Below, piece by piece: positions 24,342-32,971 of a DNA stretch of 64,000 nucleotides (position 1 is its first letter; the number at the start of each line of letters is the position of its first letter). The position numbers and the translations under genes are program-made. The DNA is from an uncultured Flavobacterium sp. GTDB lineage: Bacteria; Bacteroidota; Bacteroidia; Flavobacteriales; Flavobacteriaceae. The notes under the pieces were generated by a model. It was not told where the DNA came from and did no database searches. It saw only the letters and a list, made by a program, of their open reading frames with translations. The DNA is taken from assembly GCA_943912855.1 (NCBI GenBank), contig CALTVC010000014.1, positions 1 to 64,000 of the forward strand. Reading direction: 5' to 3'.

Positions 24342-25586
24342 CTATTCATATCTAAGTGCTTCAACAGGGTCCAGCCTTGATGCTTTTATGGCAGGTAATA
24401 AGCCCGATACCAATGTTACAATAACAATGATAAGCAGTGCCGACATAGTGGCTACCCACGGCATAGGGAAACTAAGGCTTGCTAATAATGAAACAGCATA
24501 GCCCGATAATAGCCCAAGCATAATGCCTACAAGTCCGCCGATAAAGCAAATAACAAGCGTTTCTGTAAAGAACTGAACGGCGATGGTGCTCTTTTTAGCG
24601 CCAAGCGATTTACGTACGCCTATTTCACGTGTGCGTTCAGTAACAGATACCAGCATTATATTCATAAGCGCTATAGAAGAACCGAATATGGTAATAATGC
24701 CCACGCCCCATGCAATGCCGGCAAGGAAATCAGTTTGAGAACGCATGTTTTCAAGTAGCTCATCACTACGTTCTATCCCGAAGTTATTATCAGCAGTAGG
24801 GGTTAGTTTGCGTACACGGCGCATGCTAAGTATAGCTTCGTTTACTGCGCCTTCCAGGAAATCCTGATTTGCAATACCTACCTTTATGGTGTAATCTATG
24901 CTGGGAGCTGTAAATAAAGAGCGTGCTACCTGAATAGGGATGAACATATTAAGATCCTGCCTGTTTCCAAAACTTGAACCACGGGCTTTAAGAACACCTA
25001 TTACCTTAAACCTTGCACCACGTACCGATATGGTTTGTCCTACAGGGTTAACGTCTTTAAGTATACCTTTTTCAAAATCAGCACCTACTATACATACGTA
25101 GTTATTGTTTGCAATATCAAAATTGGTAAAGTTCCTGCCTGATGTAACCTCAAGTCCTGAGTTGGGTAAAAAGTAGTCATCGGCACCTACCACAGTAATT
25201 TCCGGGTCAGACTTTTTCTCTCCGAATTTCACTTCAGCATTGCTTGTAGCTGTAAAAGACAGCGATGTTTTAGCTCCCGGAAAGGCATACCTATCCTGAA
25301 ATGCTTTTGCCTGCGGATAGGTAATGGCTGGGTTTTCGCGTGCATCAGCATCGTTTTGCCTACCCATGCGATTGTTGTTATCGTACCGATTTATAGAAAA
25401 CGTATTGGCGCCCATGCCAGCAAACCCGCTGGTAATACTGTTTTCCAGCACTGCCACAGCGGCGAGTATCCCTACTAGTGCCCATACACCCAAGCTAATA
25501 ATGAAAACGGTTAGCGTAGTACGCAGTTTTTGCCCCCGTATAGAGTCGAGTGCTATTTTGGTATTTTCCCTGAAAAGGTTAAACAT
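24342..25586 (-). CDS. FtsX/MacB-type ABC transporter permease
   Basis: A 414-residue inner-membrane protein with the MacB layout: one N-terminal transmembrane helix (about 22-45), a large periplasmic domain (MacB_PCD, about 50-275) and three C-terminal transmembrane helices (about 290-400) with the conserved GVRKSLGAKKSTI and SRLDPVEALRYE. Such permeases work with a separate ATPase, and often a membrane-fusion protein, to export lipoproteins, peptides or toxins. No ATPase gene is adjacent, so its partner must be encoded elsewhere. Confidence 0.9.
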   Translation of the reverse strand: MFNLFRENTKIALDSIRGQKLRTTLTVFIISLGVWALVGILAAVAVLENSITSGFAGMGANTFSINRYDNNNRMGRQNDADARENPAITYPQAKAFQDRYAFPGAKTSLSFTATSNAEVKFGEKKSDPEITVVGADDYFLPNSGLEVTSGRNFTNFDIANNNYVCIVGADFEKGILKDVNPVGQTISVRGARFKVIGVLKARGSSFGNRQDLNMFIPIQVARSLFTAPSIDYTIKVGIANQDFLEGAVNEAILSMRRVRKLTPTADNNFGIERSDELLENMRSQTDFLAGIAWGVGIITIFGSSIALMNIMLVSVTERTREIGVRKSLGAKKSTIAVQFFTETLVICFIGGLVGIMLGLLSGYAVSLLASLSFPMPWVATMSALLIIVIVTLVSGLLPAIKASRLDPVEALRYE

Positions 25587-25625
25587 GATTTTTGACTGAT
25601 TTTGACGCTAAAATAATCAATTTGT

Positions 25626-25677
25626 TTCAGGTTTCAAGTTTCAGGTTGCAGAACTTGAAACTTGAAACCTGAAACAT
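25626..25677. repeat. 20-bp perfect inverted repeat upstream of hisS
   Basis: Left arm GTTTCAGGTTTCAAGTTTCA (25626-25645) and its exact complement at 25658-25677 flank a 12-base centre that can pair further (GTT...AAC). Each arm has internal GTTTCA repetition. It lies in the divergent gap between the permease and hisS. There is no T-run, so it is more likely a dispersed repeat or regulatory structure than a terminator. Confidence 0.75.
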
Positions 25678-25680
25678 TAC

Positions 25681-25688
25681 TATATTTG
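25681..25688 (+). promoter_or_regulatory. -7 element (TATATTTG) of hisS
   Basis: A perfect TAnnTTTG 16 bases before the chosen hisS start. No -33 TTTG is visible, because the position is occupied by the right arm of the inverted repeat. Confidence 0.55.
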
Positions 25689-25703
25689 CAAAAAACTTTA
25701 ATA

Positions 25704-27125
25704 ATGGCAAAACCCGGAATTCCTAAAGGAACTAGAGATTTTTCACCCTCGGAGGTGGCTAAGCGTCAGTACATCATATCAGTAATAAAAAAACATTTTG
25801 AACTGTTCGGCTTCCAGCCCATAGAAACCCCTTCGTTTGAGAATTCTGATACCCTTATGGGGAAATACGGCGAAGAAGGCGACAGGCTTATTTTTAAGAT
25901 ACTGAACAGCGGTAATTATCTTTATGATAAGAAAGGTATAGAGCTACCTGTATCGCTAGACCAATTACTTCAAAATTCTGCCGAAACCATTACAAAAGAG
26001 CAACTTGTAGACCTTAATAAGTTTACGGGAAAGATATCTGAGAAAGCACTGCGTTACGACCTTACCGTTCCTTTTGCCCGTTATGTAGTTATGCGTCAAA
26101 ACGAGATTACATTCCCGTTTAAACGCTACCAGGTGCAACCCGTTTGGCGTGCAGATAACCCACAAAAAGGACGTTTCCGCGAGTTTTATCAATGCGATGC
26201 CGACGTTGTAGGCAGTACTTCGCTTTGGCAGGAGGTAGAGCTGGTGCAGTTGTACGATGCTGTGTTTACATCACTTGGGCTTGATGGTGTTACTATAAAA
26301 ATAAACAACCGTAAGATACTTAGTGGAATAGCCGAAGTAATTGGTGCCAAAGACAAACTGATTGACTTTACTGTTGCGTTAGATAAACTTGATAAGATAG
26401 GCGAAGCCGGTGTTAAAGCCGAAATGGAAGCCAAAGGTATTAGCGCCGAAGCCATAGAAAAAGTACAGCCATTATTCAACTTTACTGGCAGTATTAACGA
26501 AAAGCTGGATAAGCTTGCTGAACTTCTTGCTACGTCTGAAGAAGGATTAAAAGGAGTAGAAGAACTACGTTTTATTTGTGACAATGTTGCTGAACTTGGT
26601 TTGGGGAAATCATTCCTGGATTTAGATGTAACACTGGCGCGTGGTCTAAATTACTACACTGGTGCCATATTTGAGGTTGCTGCTCCTAAAGGAGTAGCTA
26701 TGGGTTCTATAGGTGGTGGTGGTCGTTACGATGACCTTACCGGAATCTTTGGGCTTAAAAATATGAGCGGTGTAGGTATATCGTTTGGCTTAGATCGTAT
26801 TTACCTTGTGGTAGAAGAGCTTGGATTATTCCCTGAAACGGTTACAGAAAGCACTAAAGTATTGTTTATAAACTTTGGTAATAAAGAAGCCCTTTATGCC
26901 CAGAAAGGAGTGAGTAAGTTACGTGCCGAAGGCATAAAATCAGAGGTGTACCCAGATGCAGCAAAGATAGGGAAGCAGTTTCAGCATGCGGATAAACGTG
27001 GAATTCCATTTGCAATAATGGCAGGTGATGCCGAAATTGAATCGGGTACATACACGCTTAAAAATTTGGCAACAGGCGAACAGGAAGCTGTAAACTTTGA
27101 AACACTTGCCGAGCGTTTGAAATAA
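25704..27125 (+). CDS. hisS: Histidyl-tRNA synthetase
   Basis: A 473-residue class II aminoacyl-tRNA synthetase charging tRNA-His. Signatures are PKGTRDFSP at the N-terminus, motif 2 region WRADNPQKGRFREFYQCD, the histidine-specific ARGLNYYTGAIFE, motif 3 GGGGRYDDL...GVGISFGLDR and a C-terminal anticodon-binding domain (about 375-470). The frame begins at 25662, but I use ATG 25704 (MAKPGIPKG) because the family starts there and the -7 element lies at 25681. A terminator follows. Confidence 0.97.
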   Translation: MAKPGIPKGTRDFSPSEVAKRQYIISVIKKHFELFGFQPIETPSFENSDTLMGKYGEEGDRLIFKILNSGNYLYDKKGIELPVSLDQLLQNSAETITKEQLVDLNKFTGKISEKALRYDLTVPFARYVVMRQNEITFPFKRYQVQPVWRADNPQKGRFREFYQCDADVVGSTSLWQEVELVQLYDAVFTSLGLDGVTIKINNRKILSGIAEVIGAKDKLIDFTVALDKLDKIGEAGVKAEMEAKGISAEAIEKVQPLFNFTGSINEKLDKLAELLATSEEGLKGVEELRFICDNVAELGLGKSFLDLDVTLARGLNYYTGAIFEVAAPKGVAMGSIGGGGRYDDLTGIFGLKNMSGVGISFGLDRIYLVVEELGLFPETVTESTKVLFINFGNKEALYAQKGVSKLRAEGIKSEVYPDAAKIGKQFQHADKRGIPFAIMAGDAEIESGTYTLKNLATGEQEAVNFETLAERLK

Positions 27126-27149
27126 GAATCAATACTGCTTTAAATATAA

Positions 27150-27182
27150 AAATCCCGTAACGTTATGTTACGGGATTTTTTT
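27150..27182 (+). terminator. Terminator of hisS
   Basis: A stem of about 14 bp (AAAAATCCCGTAAC pairing with GTTACGGGATTTTT, loop about 5) followed by further T residues. It lies between convergent hisS and the small gene at 27200, so it may serve both. Confidence 0.85.
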
Positions 27183-27199
27183 TTCTTAACTTATCAAGG

Positions 27200-27430
27200 T
27201 TACGCAGTAGCCAGAACTTTTACTTCGTTTTTACTAACATTTCCTGTTTCGTCCTGGGTGATTTCTATGCCCAGGATTTCAAATGGGCGTTGTAGCAATA
27301 GTCCGTTAGCATCAAGATAATCCATAACAAGATCATCAAAACTGTCTGGGTGCAAAGAAATTGCTACGCTGTCAGTAATTTCATTGTCCACAATAAAATT
27401 ACGCATAGCGTCAAAAGTAATTTTCTCCAT
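27200..27430 (-). CDS. Hypothetical small protein
   Basis: A 76-residue acidic soluble protein (ITFDAMRNFIVDNEITDSVAI...), convergent with hisS and apparently monocistronic. I recognise no domain. The composition resembles small conserved flavobacterial proteins of unknown function. About 280 bases of AT-rich DNA upstream contain no gene. Confidence 0.6.
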   Translation of the reverse strand: MEKITFDAMRNFIVDNEITDSVAISLHPDSFDDLVMDYLDANGLLLQRPFEILGIEITQDETGNVSKNEVKVLATA

Positions 27431-27708
27431 AATACTTCTATATTTTAGGTTGAAGTAAATTTACACCTTTGTATTAATAAAATGTTACGACAATTGTTAA
27501 AGTTTGTAAAATTAACACTAATTGAGGGTTTTTATTGGTTTTAAGATGTTTATTATTGTTAAAATATGAAGCAATTGATAATTGTTATTTCTTAAAAAAA
27601 TGATTATTTTTCATTGACATTGGCTAAAAGCATCATTACAATGAGATTTATTTAATAAATAATACTTTGCTGACACAATAAAATTCAAAAAGCTACGTTT
27701 CCTGCAAT

Positions 27709-28326
27709 TTAAAACCTGAAATCTACTGTTCCTTCGCCTGTATTACCCGATTTAGGTGTCTTATTTTCAGTATTTTCCCACAACACGTTAGGGTATTTCG
27801 TCTTAAACTGCTCTAAGTCACGCTGAAGATAATCGGCAACGAATATTCTTGGTGAACCTTTAACGGCTTTGTCTACATACGTAATTTCACCAAAATAGGT
27901 AATGCCCCCTTTTTTAATATCAAACGGAATGGCAAATTCGTTACTGTAACTAACTTCTCCTGTAGGGCCAAGGCGGTTCAGATAAGTGTAGCGGTTAAAA
28001 GCATAACTGCCCGGTTCTCGCTCTATGATAACCAGGTAACTTTTTTTGTTGCCAAAATCACCATTCCAACCCGTATTGGTTTTATGCGGTGTGTTGAATA
28101 TAATTTTACCGGAATTATTGTTTTTAAACTTTTTATCGCCCGAAGTAGGTTCGTAGAAAAAACGGTAGATTTCGTTTACTGGTACATCGCCTTCAAAGGT
28201 GATGGTGCCTATGGCAAGCCCTTTTTCTGAAGGTAAAGCTACCGTCGCAGGAGATGCGTCGTAAGTTTGTTTGCCACCGCATGAAATTAAAACAGTTGCG
28301 GCTAGGAACAGGAATATCTTTTTCAT
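27709..28326 (-). CDS. Hypothetical lipoprotein
   Basis: A 205-residue protein with a lipoprotein signal (AATVLISC, lipidated Cys16), so envelope-anchored. The mature part is beta-rich with aromatic residues (YRFFYEPTSGDKKFKNNNSG, then YAFNRYTYLNRLGPTGE), of no family I recognise. It stands alone, divergent from the small secreted protein at 28436. Confidence 0.6.
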   Translation of the reverse strand: MKKIFLFLAATVLISCGGKQTYDASPATVALPSEKGLAIGTITFEGDVPVNEIYRFFYEPTSGDKKFKNNNSGKIIFNTPHKTNTGWNGDFGNKKSYLVIIEREPGSYAFNRYTYLNRLGPTGEVSYSNEFAIPFDIKKGGITYFGEITYVDKAVKGSPRIFVADYLQRDLEQFKTKYPNVLWENTENKTPKSGNTGEGTVDFRF

Positions 28327-28402
28327 AGTTGTATAAATGTGTTTACAACAAATATAATAGACCGTAATGGTTTTATGCGAAGCCTAAAAGGTTAAAGTTT
28401 TT

Positions 28403-28410
28403 TATCTTTG
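28403..28410 (+). promoter_or_regulatory. -7 element (TATCTTTG) upstream of 28436
   Basis: TATCTTTG matches TAnnTTTG, 25 bases before the start codon at 28436. No clear -33 partner. Confidence 0.45.
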
Positions 28411-28435
28411 GCATAAATCACAAAACCCTCACAGC

Positions 28436-28645
28436 ATGAAGTTTTTAGCAGTTACTATAATGATGTTGCTTGTTACTGCCGGAAATGCAGATGACAAAGT
28501 ATTTATATGTAACAGCAAAGGAGGTAAACGTTACCATTTATCTAAAGAATGCCGTGGCCTTTCTAACTGCAAAGCTGAAATTAAGGAAGTAACCCTTGAA
28601 GAAGCTAAGAGTGACGGTAAAACCCTTTGCGGTTACGAAAAGTAA
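28436..28645 (+). CDS. Small secreted Cys-containing protein
   Basis: A 69-residue protein with a signal peptide (about 1-18, ending GNA). The mature part has VFICNSKGGKRYHLSKECRG, LSNCKAEI and EAKSDGKTLCGYE. This YHxxxxC...LxxC...EAxxxGxxxC spacing is that of small Ada-like metal-binding motifs seen in secreted or membrane proteins. The final CxxC is reduced here to a single Cys, so metal binding is uncertain. It is convergent with the esterase at 28651, with 5 bases between the stops. Confidence 0.6.
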   Translation: MKFLAVTIMMLLVTAGNADDKVFICNSKGGKRYHLSKECRGLSNCKAEIKEVTLEEAKSDGKTLCGYEK

Positions 28646-28650
28646 TAAGG

Positions 28651-29589
28651 CTATAAATAACCGTTTTCCCTGAGCCAGTTGGTGCATTCGGCAGTCCATT
28701 GTGTGCTGCCCGGTTTTACCGCAAGCCCGAAGCCGTGACCGCCTTTTTCGTAGATGTGTAATTCGGCAGATACATTATGTTGCTTTAAAGCCTGGTAGTA
28801 GCGGATGCTGTTTTCTACCAGTACAACCTTATCATCAGTGGCGTGAACTATAAAGGCGATCGGGGTTTTATCTGTTACCTGAAGCTCGTTTGAAAATCTT
28901 TCAGTTTCTTTTTCTGATGGAGTATTTCCAAGTAGATTTGCTTGTGATCCTTTATGAGTAATTTCATTTTTCATGGAAATTACCGGATATATGAGCATTG
29001 AAAAATCAGGACGTGCGCTGGGATTGTTGCCCGACTCATATACTTTTTCGTCATAGTGTGTGCTGAGCGTAGACGCCAGGTGACCGCCGGCCGAGAATCC
29101 CATTACACCAATGTTACCATCCTTTATATTCCATTTGGTAGTATTTCGTCTTATTATTCTCATTGCCTCCTGAGCATCCTGTAACGGGGCAATACTCTTG
29201 TTGGTATTTATGGTATCATTGGGTAACCTGTATTTTAATACAAAAGCCGTAATGCCTAATGTGTTTAACCATTCGGCTACTTTCTTCCCTTCTTTTAACA
29301 TGGCTAAATGTCCGTAACCACCACCCGGAAGTATAAGTATGGCAGTACCATTTGGCTTTACATTTTTAGGAAGGTATACTGATAGGGTAGGATTGGTAAC
29401 TTTTGTAACACTTTGTAGCCCGCCATCTTTCATTGTTTTTTCTTCCTCGTAGCCTTTAGCCTTTATTTCATTTGGAATATTCTTTTCCCAAAGCGGAATT
29501 GTAGCATCTTGTGCATTTGTGCTTATTACCATCCCTAAGCATAAGGTAAATGTTATAGCCCAATTGGGTTTTATCAGTTTTAGTGTCAT
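28651..29589 (-). CDS. Secreted alpha/beta-hydrolase esterase (putative carbohydrate acetylesterase)
   Basis: A 312-residue exported esterase (signal peptide about 1-26, ending TNAQ). The oxyanion region is LPGGGYGHLAM (about 88-98), the nucleophile elbow GFSAGGH (about 170-176), the acid DDKVV (about 256-260) and the base His in EKGGHGFG (about 286-293), a complete Ser-Asp-His set. Family members remove acetyl groups from plant polysaccharides. Its place at the edge of the pectin locus suggests pectin or rhamnogalacturonan deacetylation; this is inference. It is divergent from the hexuronate operon. Confidence 0.82.
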   Translation of the reverse strand: MTLKLIKPNWAITFTLCLGMVISTNAQDATIPLWEKNIPNEIKAKGYEEEKTMKDGGLQSVTKVTNPTLSVYLPKNVKPNGTAILILPGGGYGHLAMLKEGKKVAEWLNTLGITAFVLKYRLPNDTINTNKSIAPLQDAQEAMRIIRRNTTKWNIKDGNIGVMGFSAGGHLASTLSTHYDEKVYESGNNPSARPDFSMLIYPVISMKNEITHKGSQANLLGNTPSEKETERFSNELQVTDKTPIAFIVHATDDKVVLVENSIRYYQALKQHNVSAELHIYEKGGHGFGLAVKPGSTQWTAECTNWLRENGYL

Positions 29590-29697
29590 TTTGTGCGTTT
29601 TAAATTGTGTTTATTTCGGTTTAAAGTAGTGTTTTTTATTATATCATTTTTTTTACGATTGTAAAATTCAAATATTATAAAATATTTTACGAAACCG

Positions 29698-29728
29698 TTT
29701 GCATTGTTCATATTTAAAATTATATTTG
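29698..29728 (+). promoter_or_regulatory. Promoter of the hexuronate catabolic operon
   Basis: TTTG (29698-29701), 19 bases, then TATATTTG (29721-29728), a textbook Bacteroidetes promoter. The LacI-type operator starts at the next base. Confidence 0.8.
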
Positions 29729-29742
29729 TGCAATCGATTACA
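29729..29742. promoter_or_regulatory. LacI-type operator upstream of the MFS transporter
   Basis: TGCAATCGATTACA directly abuts the -7 element, so a bound repressor would cover the transcription start. It matches the window consensus YGYAATCGATTRCR. Confidence 0.75.
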
Positions 29743-29849
29743 TTGTTTGCGCAAATATAGATAATTATTGAAGTTGACCCGGAGAGCTTTTTAAAAACTC
29801 AGCCGTAGGAACTATTTTTTTCAAATCATTAATGCTATAACCGAAACCA

Positions 29850-31289
29850 ATGAGTAAAATAATAAAAGATAGCGGAAAGTATCGCTGGACCATATGTGGT
29901 CTGCTATTTTTTGCTACAACAATAAACTATTTAGACAGGCAGGTACTTTCACTTACCTGGAAAGATTTCATAGCGCCCGAGTTTTACTGGACCGATGACG
30001 AATATGGTAGTATTACTGCACTTTTCTCAATTTTTTATGCGGTGTCTTTATTGTTTGCCGGAAGGATAATTGACTTCCTTGATACTAAAAAAGGATTTCT
30101 TGTAGCCATAGGTGTATGGTCTACAGGTGCTTGTTTACATGCTTTTGCAGGGATTGCAACATCAGGTTGGCTTACGGGCAACTGGTTCGTGAGTTTTGAG
30201 AGTGCCAAGAACATTATAGGAGGTGTGGAGAATACCGCAAGGGTACTATCTGTAAGTGTTACGCTATTTATATTTGCCCGATTTATACTGGCGGTAGGTG
30301 AAGCGGGTAACTTCCCGGCGGCGATTAAAACCACTGCAGAATACTTTCCTAAAAAAGACAGAGCTTTTGCTACAAGTATATTTAATGCCGGGGCTACCGT
30401 GGGGGCACTGGCGGCTCCGGTTACCATACCGTTCATTGCTAAATCGTTCGGGTGGGAAATGTCATTTATTATCATAGGGGCGCTGGGTTTCATCTGGATG
30501 GGTTTTTGGATGTTTGCTTATGAAAAACCTGAAAAGCATAAAAGGGTGTGCGCTGCTGAGTTGGCTTACATTCAGCAGGATTATACAGATGAAACCAATA
30601 CTGTTCCTGTAGAGGTTAAGCAGAAGGTATCGTTGGCACAGTGCTTTAAATACAGGCAAACCTGGGCTTTCGCTTTCGGTAAGTTCATGACCGATGGTGT
30701 GTGGTGGTTCTTCCTGTTCTGGACTCCGGCTTACCTGAGTTCTGTATACAATATGGATTCTACACAAGCGGCTTTCCCATTGTTTGTATTGTACATAATT
30801 ACATTACTTTCTATAATAGGAGGTTGGCTTCCTACATATTTTGTAGAGAAAAAGGGGATGAATCCATACGAAGGTCGTATGAAAGCCATGCTCATTTTTG
30901 CCTTTTTCCCGCTGCTTGCCATGGTTGCACAGCCACTGGGTAAGTACACCTATTGGCTTCCGGTAATCATTATCGGTATAGCGGGAGCTGCACATCAGTC
31001 TTGGTCGGCAAACATATTCACTACCGTGGGCGACATGTTCCCTAAAAAAGCCATTGCAACCATAACAGGAATTGGCGGACTCGCTGGAGGTATAGGCTCT
31101 ACAATAATAAACAAAGGTTCTGGGATGCTGTTTGTGCATGCCAAAGAAAGTAATATGGAGTTTATGGGCTTTCAGGGAATAGAAGCAGGATATTTCATAG
31201 TGTTTTCCATCTGTGCGGTATGTTACCTTACCGGATGGTATGTAATGAAACTGCTTGTTCCTAAATATCAGCCGATAACCGACCTGTAA
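29850..31289 (+). CDS. MFS hexuronate transporter (ExuT-like)
   Basis: A 479-residue major-facilitator protein with about 12 transmembrane segments. The first helix ends in FATTINYLDRQVLSL, the mark of the anion:cation symporter subfamily that contains ExuT. An extended loop after helix 2 (about 100-130) is longer than in E. coli ExuT. It imports galacturonate or glucuronate, and possibly unsaturated uronates, across the inner membrane. It is the first gene of an eight-gene operon that converts these sugars to 2-keto-3-deoxygluconate phosphate, under the operator at 29729. Confidence 0.9.
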   Translation: MSKIIKDSGKYRWTICGLLFFATTINYLDRQVLSLTWKDFIAPEFYWTDDEYGSITALFSIFYAVSLLFAGRIIDFLDTKKGFLVAIGVWSTGACLHAFAGIATSGWLTGNWFVSFESAKNIIGGVENTARVLSVSVTLFIFARFILAVGEAGNFPAAIKTTAEYFPKKDRAFATSIFNAGATVGALAAPVTIPFIAKSFGWEMSFIIIGALGFIWMGFWMFAYEKPEKHKRVCAAELAYIQQDYTDETNTVPVEVKQKVSLAQCFKYRQTWAFAFGKFMTDGVWWFFLFWTPAYLSSVYNMDSTQAAFPLFVLYIITLLSIIGGWLPTYFVEKKGMNPYEGRMKAMLIFAFFPLLAMVAQPLGKYTYWLPVIIIGIAGAAHQSWSANIFTTVGDMFPKKAIATITGIGGLAGGIGSTIINKGSGMLFVHAKESNMEFMGFQGIEAGYFIVFSICAVCYLTGWYVMKLLVPKYQPITDL

Positions 31290-31324
31290 ACATAGATTTT
31301 GAATCAGGAATAAACTAAATATAA

Positions 31325-32161
31325 ATGACACATTTTGAATTCAGGTACGCCTCTAATCCTGAGGATGTAAATACGTATGATACTGCAAAGCTAAGGGAGC
31401 AGTTTCTTATAGAAAATCTCTTTTTGCCAAATGAAATAAGGCTCACATATAGTATGTACGACCGTTACATAGTAGGGGGAATTATGCCTGTAGGGCAAAG
31501 CCTGAAGCTGGAAACCATACCGTACCTAAAATCAGAAAACTTCCTGGACAGAAGGGAACTGGGTATTATAAACGTAGGTGGTAACGGTACGGTGAGTGTA
31601 GATGGCGAAGTGTTTAGCCTTAATAAAAAAGAAGCGCTTTATGTAGGCAGAGGAGCTAAAGACGTGGTGTTTTCAAGCGAGGGAGAAATTCCTGCATTGT
31701 TTTACATCAACTCGGCACCTGCACACACCCAGTACCCGAATAAAAAAGTGACTAAAGAAAATGCCGAGATAGTGCATCTGGGTGAAGAGAAATTTGCCAA
31801 TAAGCGCATTATCAATAAACTGATTGTAAATAGTGTGGCGCCTACCTGTCAACTGCAAATGGGACTTACAGAACTGCTACCGGGTAGCATATGGAATACC
31901 ATGCCGGCACATACACACGACAGGAGGATGGAGGCGTACTTCTATTTTGATTTAGAATCACCGCAAACCATTTGCCACTTTATGGGGCAAACCAATAATA
32001 CAAGACACATTTTTATGCAAAATAATCAGGCTGTGCTTTCACCTGAGTGGTCGATACATTCGGGTGCGGGTACCTCAAATTATTCCTTTATATGGGGTAT
32101 GGCAGGAGAAAACCTGGATTATGGCGATATGGATATTGTTTCACCAAACGAATTAAGGTAA
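31325..32161 (+). CDS. kduI: KduI, 5-dehydro-4-deoxy-D-glucuronate isomerase
   Basis: A 278-residue cupin-fold isomerase that turns 5-keto-4-deoxyuronate (the product of unsaturated uronate from lyase digestion) into 2,5-diketo-3-deoxygluconate. The zinc site MPAHTHDRRMEAYFYF (His196, His198, Glu203 by position) and a later His in SPEWSIHSGAG are present. The length matches the family. kduD starts 2 bases after the stop, so translation is coupled. Confidence 0.96.
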   Translation: MTHFEFRYASNPEDVNTYDTAKLREQFLIENLFLPNEIRLTYSMYDRYIVGGIMPVGQSLKLETIPYLKSENFLDRRELGIINVGGNGTVSVDGEVFSLNKKEALYVGRGAKDVVFSSEGEIPALFYINSAPAHTQYPNKKVTKENAEIVHLGEEKFANKRIINKLIVNSVAPTCQLQMGLTELLPGSIWNTMPAHTHDRRMEAYFYFDLESPQTICHFMGQTNNTRHIFMQNNQAVLSPEWSIHSGAGTSNYSFIWGMAGENLDYGDMDIVSPNELR

Positions 32162-32163
32162 CT

Positions 32164-32952
32164 ATGATGGACTTGTTTAACCTTAAAGGGAAACGCGCGT
32201 TGATTACCGGCGGTACGCACGGACTTGGGCTGGCTATGGCCGAAGGTCTTGCCTCGGCAGGAGTAGAGTTGGTTATTACCGGTACAACACCTTCTAAAAT
32301 GGAAGATGCTCTTACTTATTACAGGAGCAAGGGGTATACCGCAACAGGCTATTTGTTTGATGTAACCAATGACAAAGCTGCCGAAGAAAATGTAGCGCTT
32401 ATTACTAAAAAATTGGGAGACATCCACATTCTGGTAAATAACGCGGGCATTATAAAGAGAGAACTTGCTACTACAATGTCGGTTAGCGATTTCAGGCAAG
32501 TGATAGACGTAGACCTTGTAGGCCCTTTTATTATGTCGCAGCTTGTAGGCAGACAGATGATAGAAAGGCGTGAAGGAAAGATTATAAACATTTGCTCTAT
32601 GATGAGTGAGCTGGGCAGGAACAGTGTTTCGGCATACGCCGCGGCTAAAGGCGGACTGAAAATGCTTACCAAAAACCTGGCTACAGAATGGGCTAAACAT
32701 AACATACAGGTAAACGGTATAGGCCCGGGGTATTTTGCTACGACTCAAACCGAACCTATCCGTGTAGACGGACATCCGTTTAATGAGTTTATCATTAATC
32801 GTACTCCGGCGGCACGCTGGGGCAACCCGGAAGACCTGGCTGGGGCTGCAATTTTCCTTGCTTCTAAGGCAAGTGATTTCGTAAACGGACAAATCCTGTA
32901 TGTAGACGGGGGTATTTTAGCAACCATAGGAAAACCTGTGGGAGAAAATTAA
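32164..32952 (+). CDS. kduD: KduD, 2-dehydro-3-deoxy-D-gluconate 5-dehydrogenase
   Basis: A 262-residue short-chain dehydrogenase that reduces 2,5-diketo-3-deoxygluconate to 2-keto-3-deoxygluconate. Motifs are ITGGTHGLGLA (cofactor), NNAG, Ser in NICSMMSEL, YAAAK (catalytic Tyr/Lys) and a C-terminal YVDGG. I place the start at ATG 32164 (MMDLFNLKGK). The frame extends to 32047, but that part overlaps kduI. It works directly after KduI in the same pathway. Confidence 0.94.
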   Translation: MMDLFNLKGKRALITGGTHGLGLAMAEGLASAGVELVITGTTPSKMEDALTYYRSKGYTATGYLFDVTNDKAAEENVALITKKLGDIHILVNNAGIIKRELATTMSVSDFRQVIDVDLVGPFIMSQLVGRQMIERREGKIINICSMMSELGRNSVSAYAAAKGGLKMLTKNLATEWAKHNIQVNGIGPGYFATTQTEPIRVDGHPFNEFIINRTPAARWGNPEDLAGAAIFLASKASDFVNGQILYVDGGILATIGKPVGEN

Positions 32953-32971
32953 TCAGTAAAGAAAATCAGGA

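Noticed and set aside
25662..25703. Upstream in-frame start for hisS
   Set aside because: It would place the start within the inverted repeat and add residues unlike the family; the -7 element lies downstream of it.
32047..32163. Upstream in-frame start for kduD
   Set aside because: It overlaps kduI by more than 100 bases and the extra residues have no SDR character.
32119..32892. A 257-codon open frame on the minus strand opposite kduD
   Set aside because: It lies entirely antisense to a clear SDR gene, has a composition unlike a protein and no recognisable domain, so it is a shadow frame.
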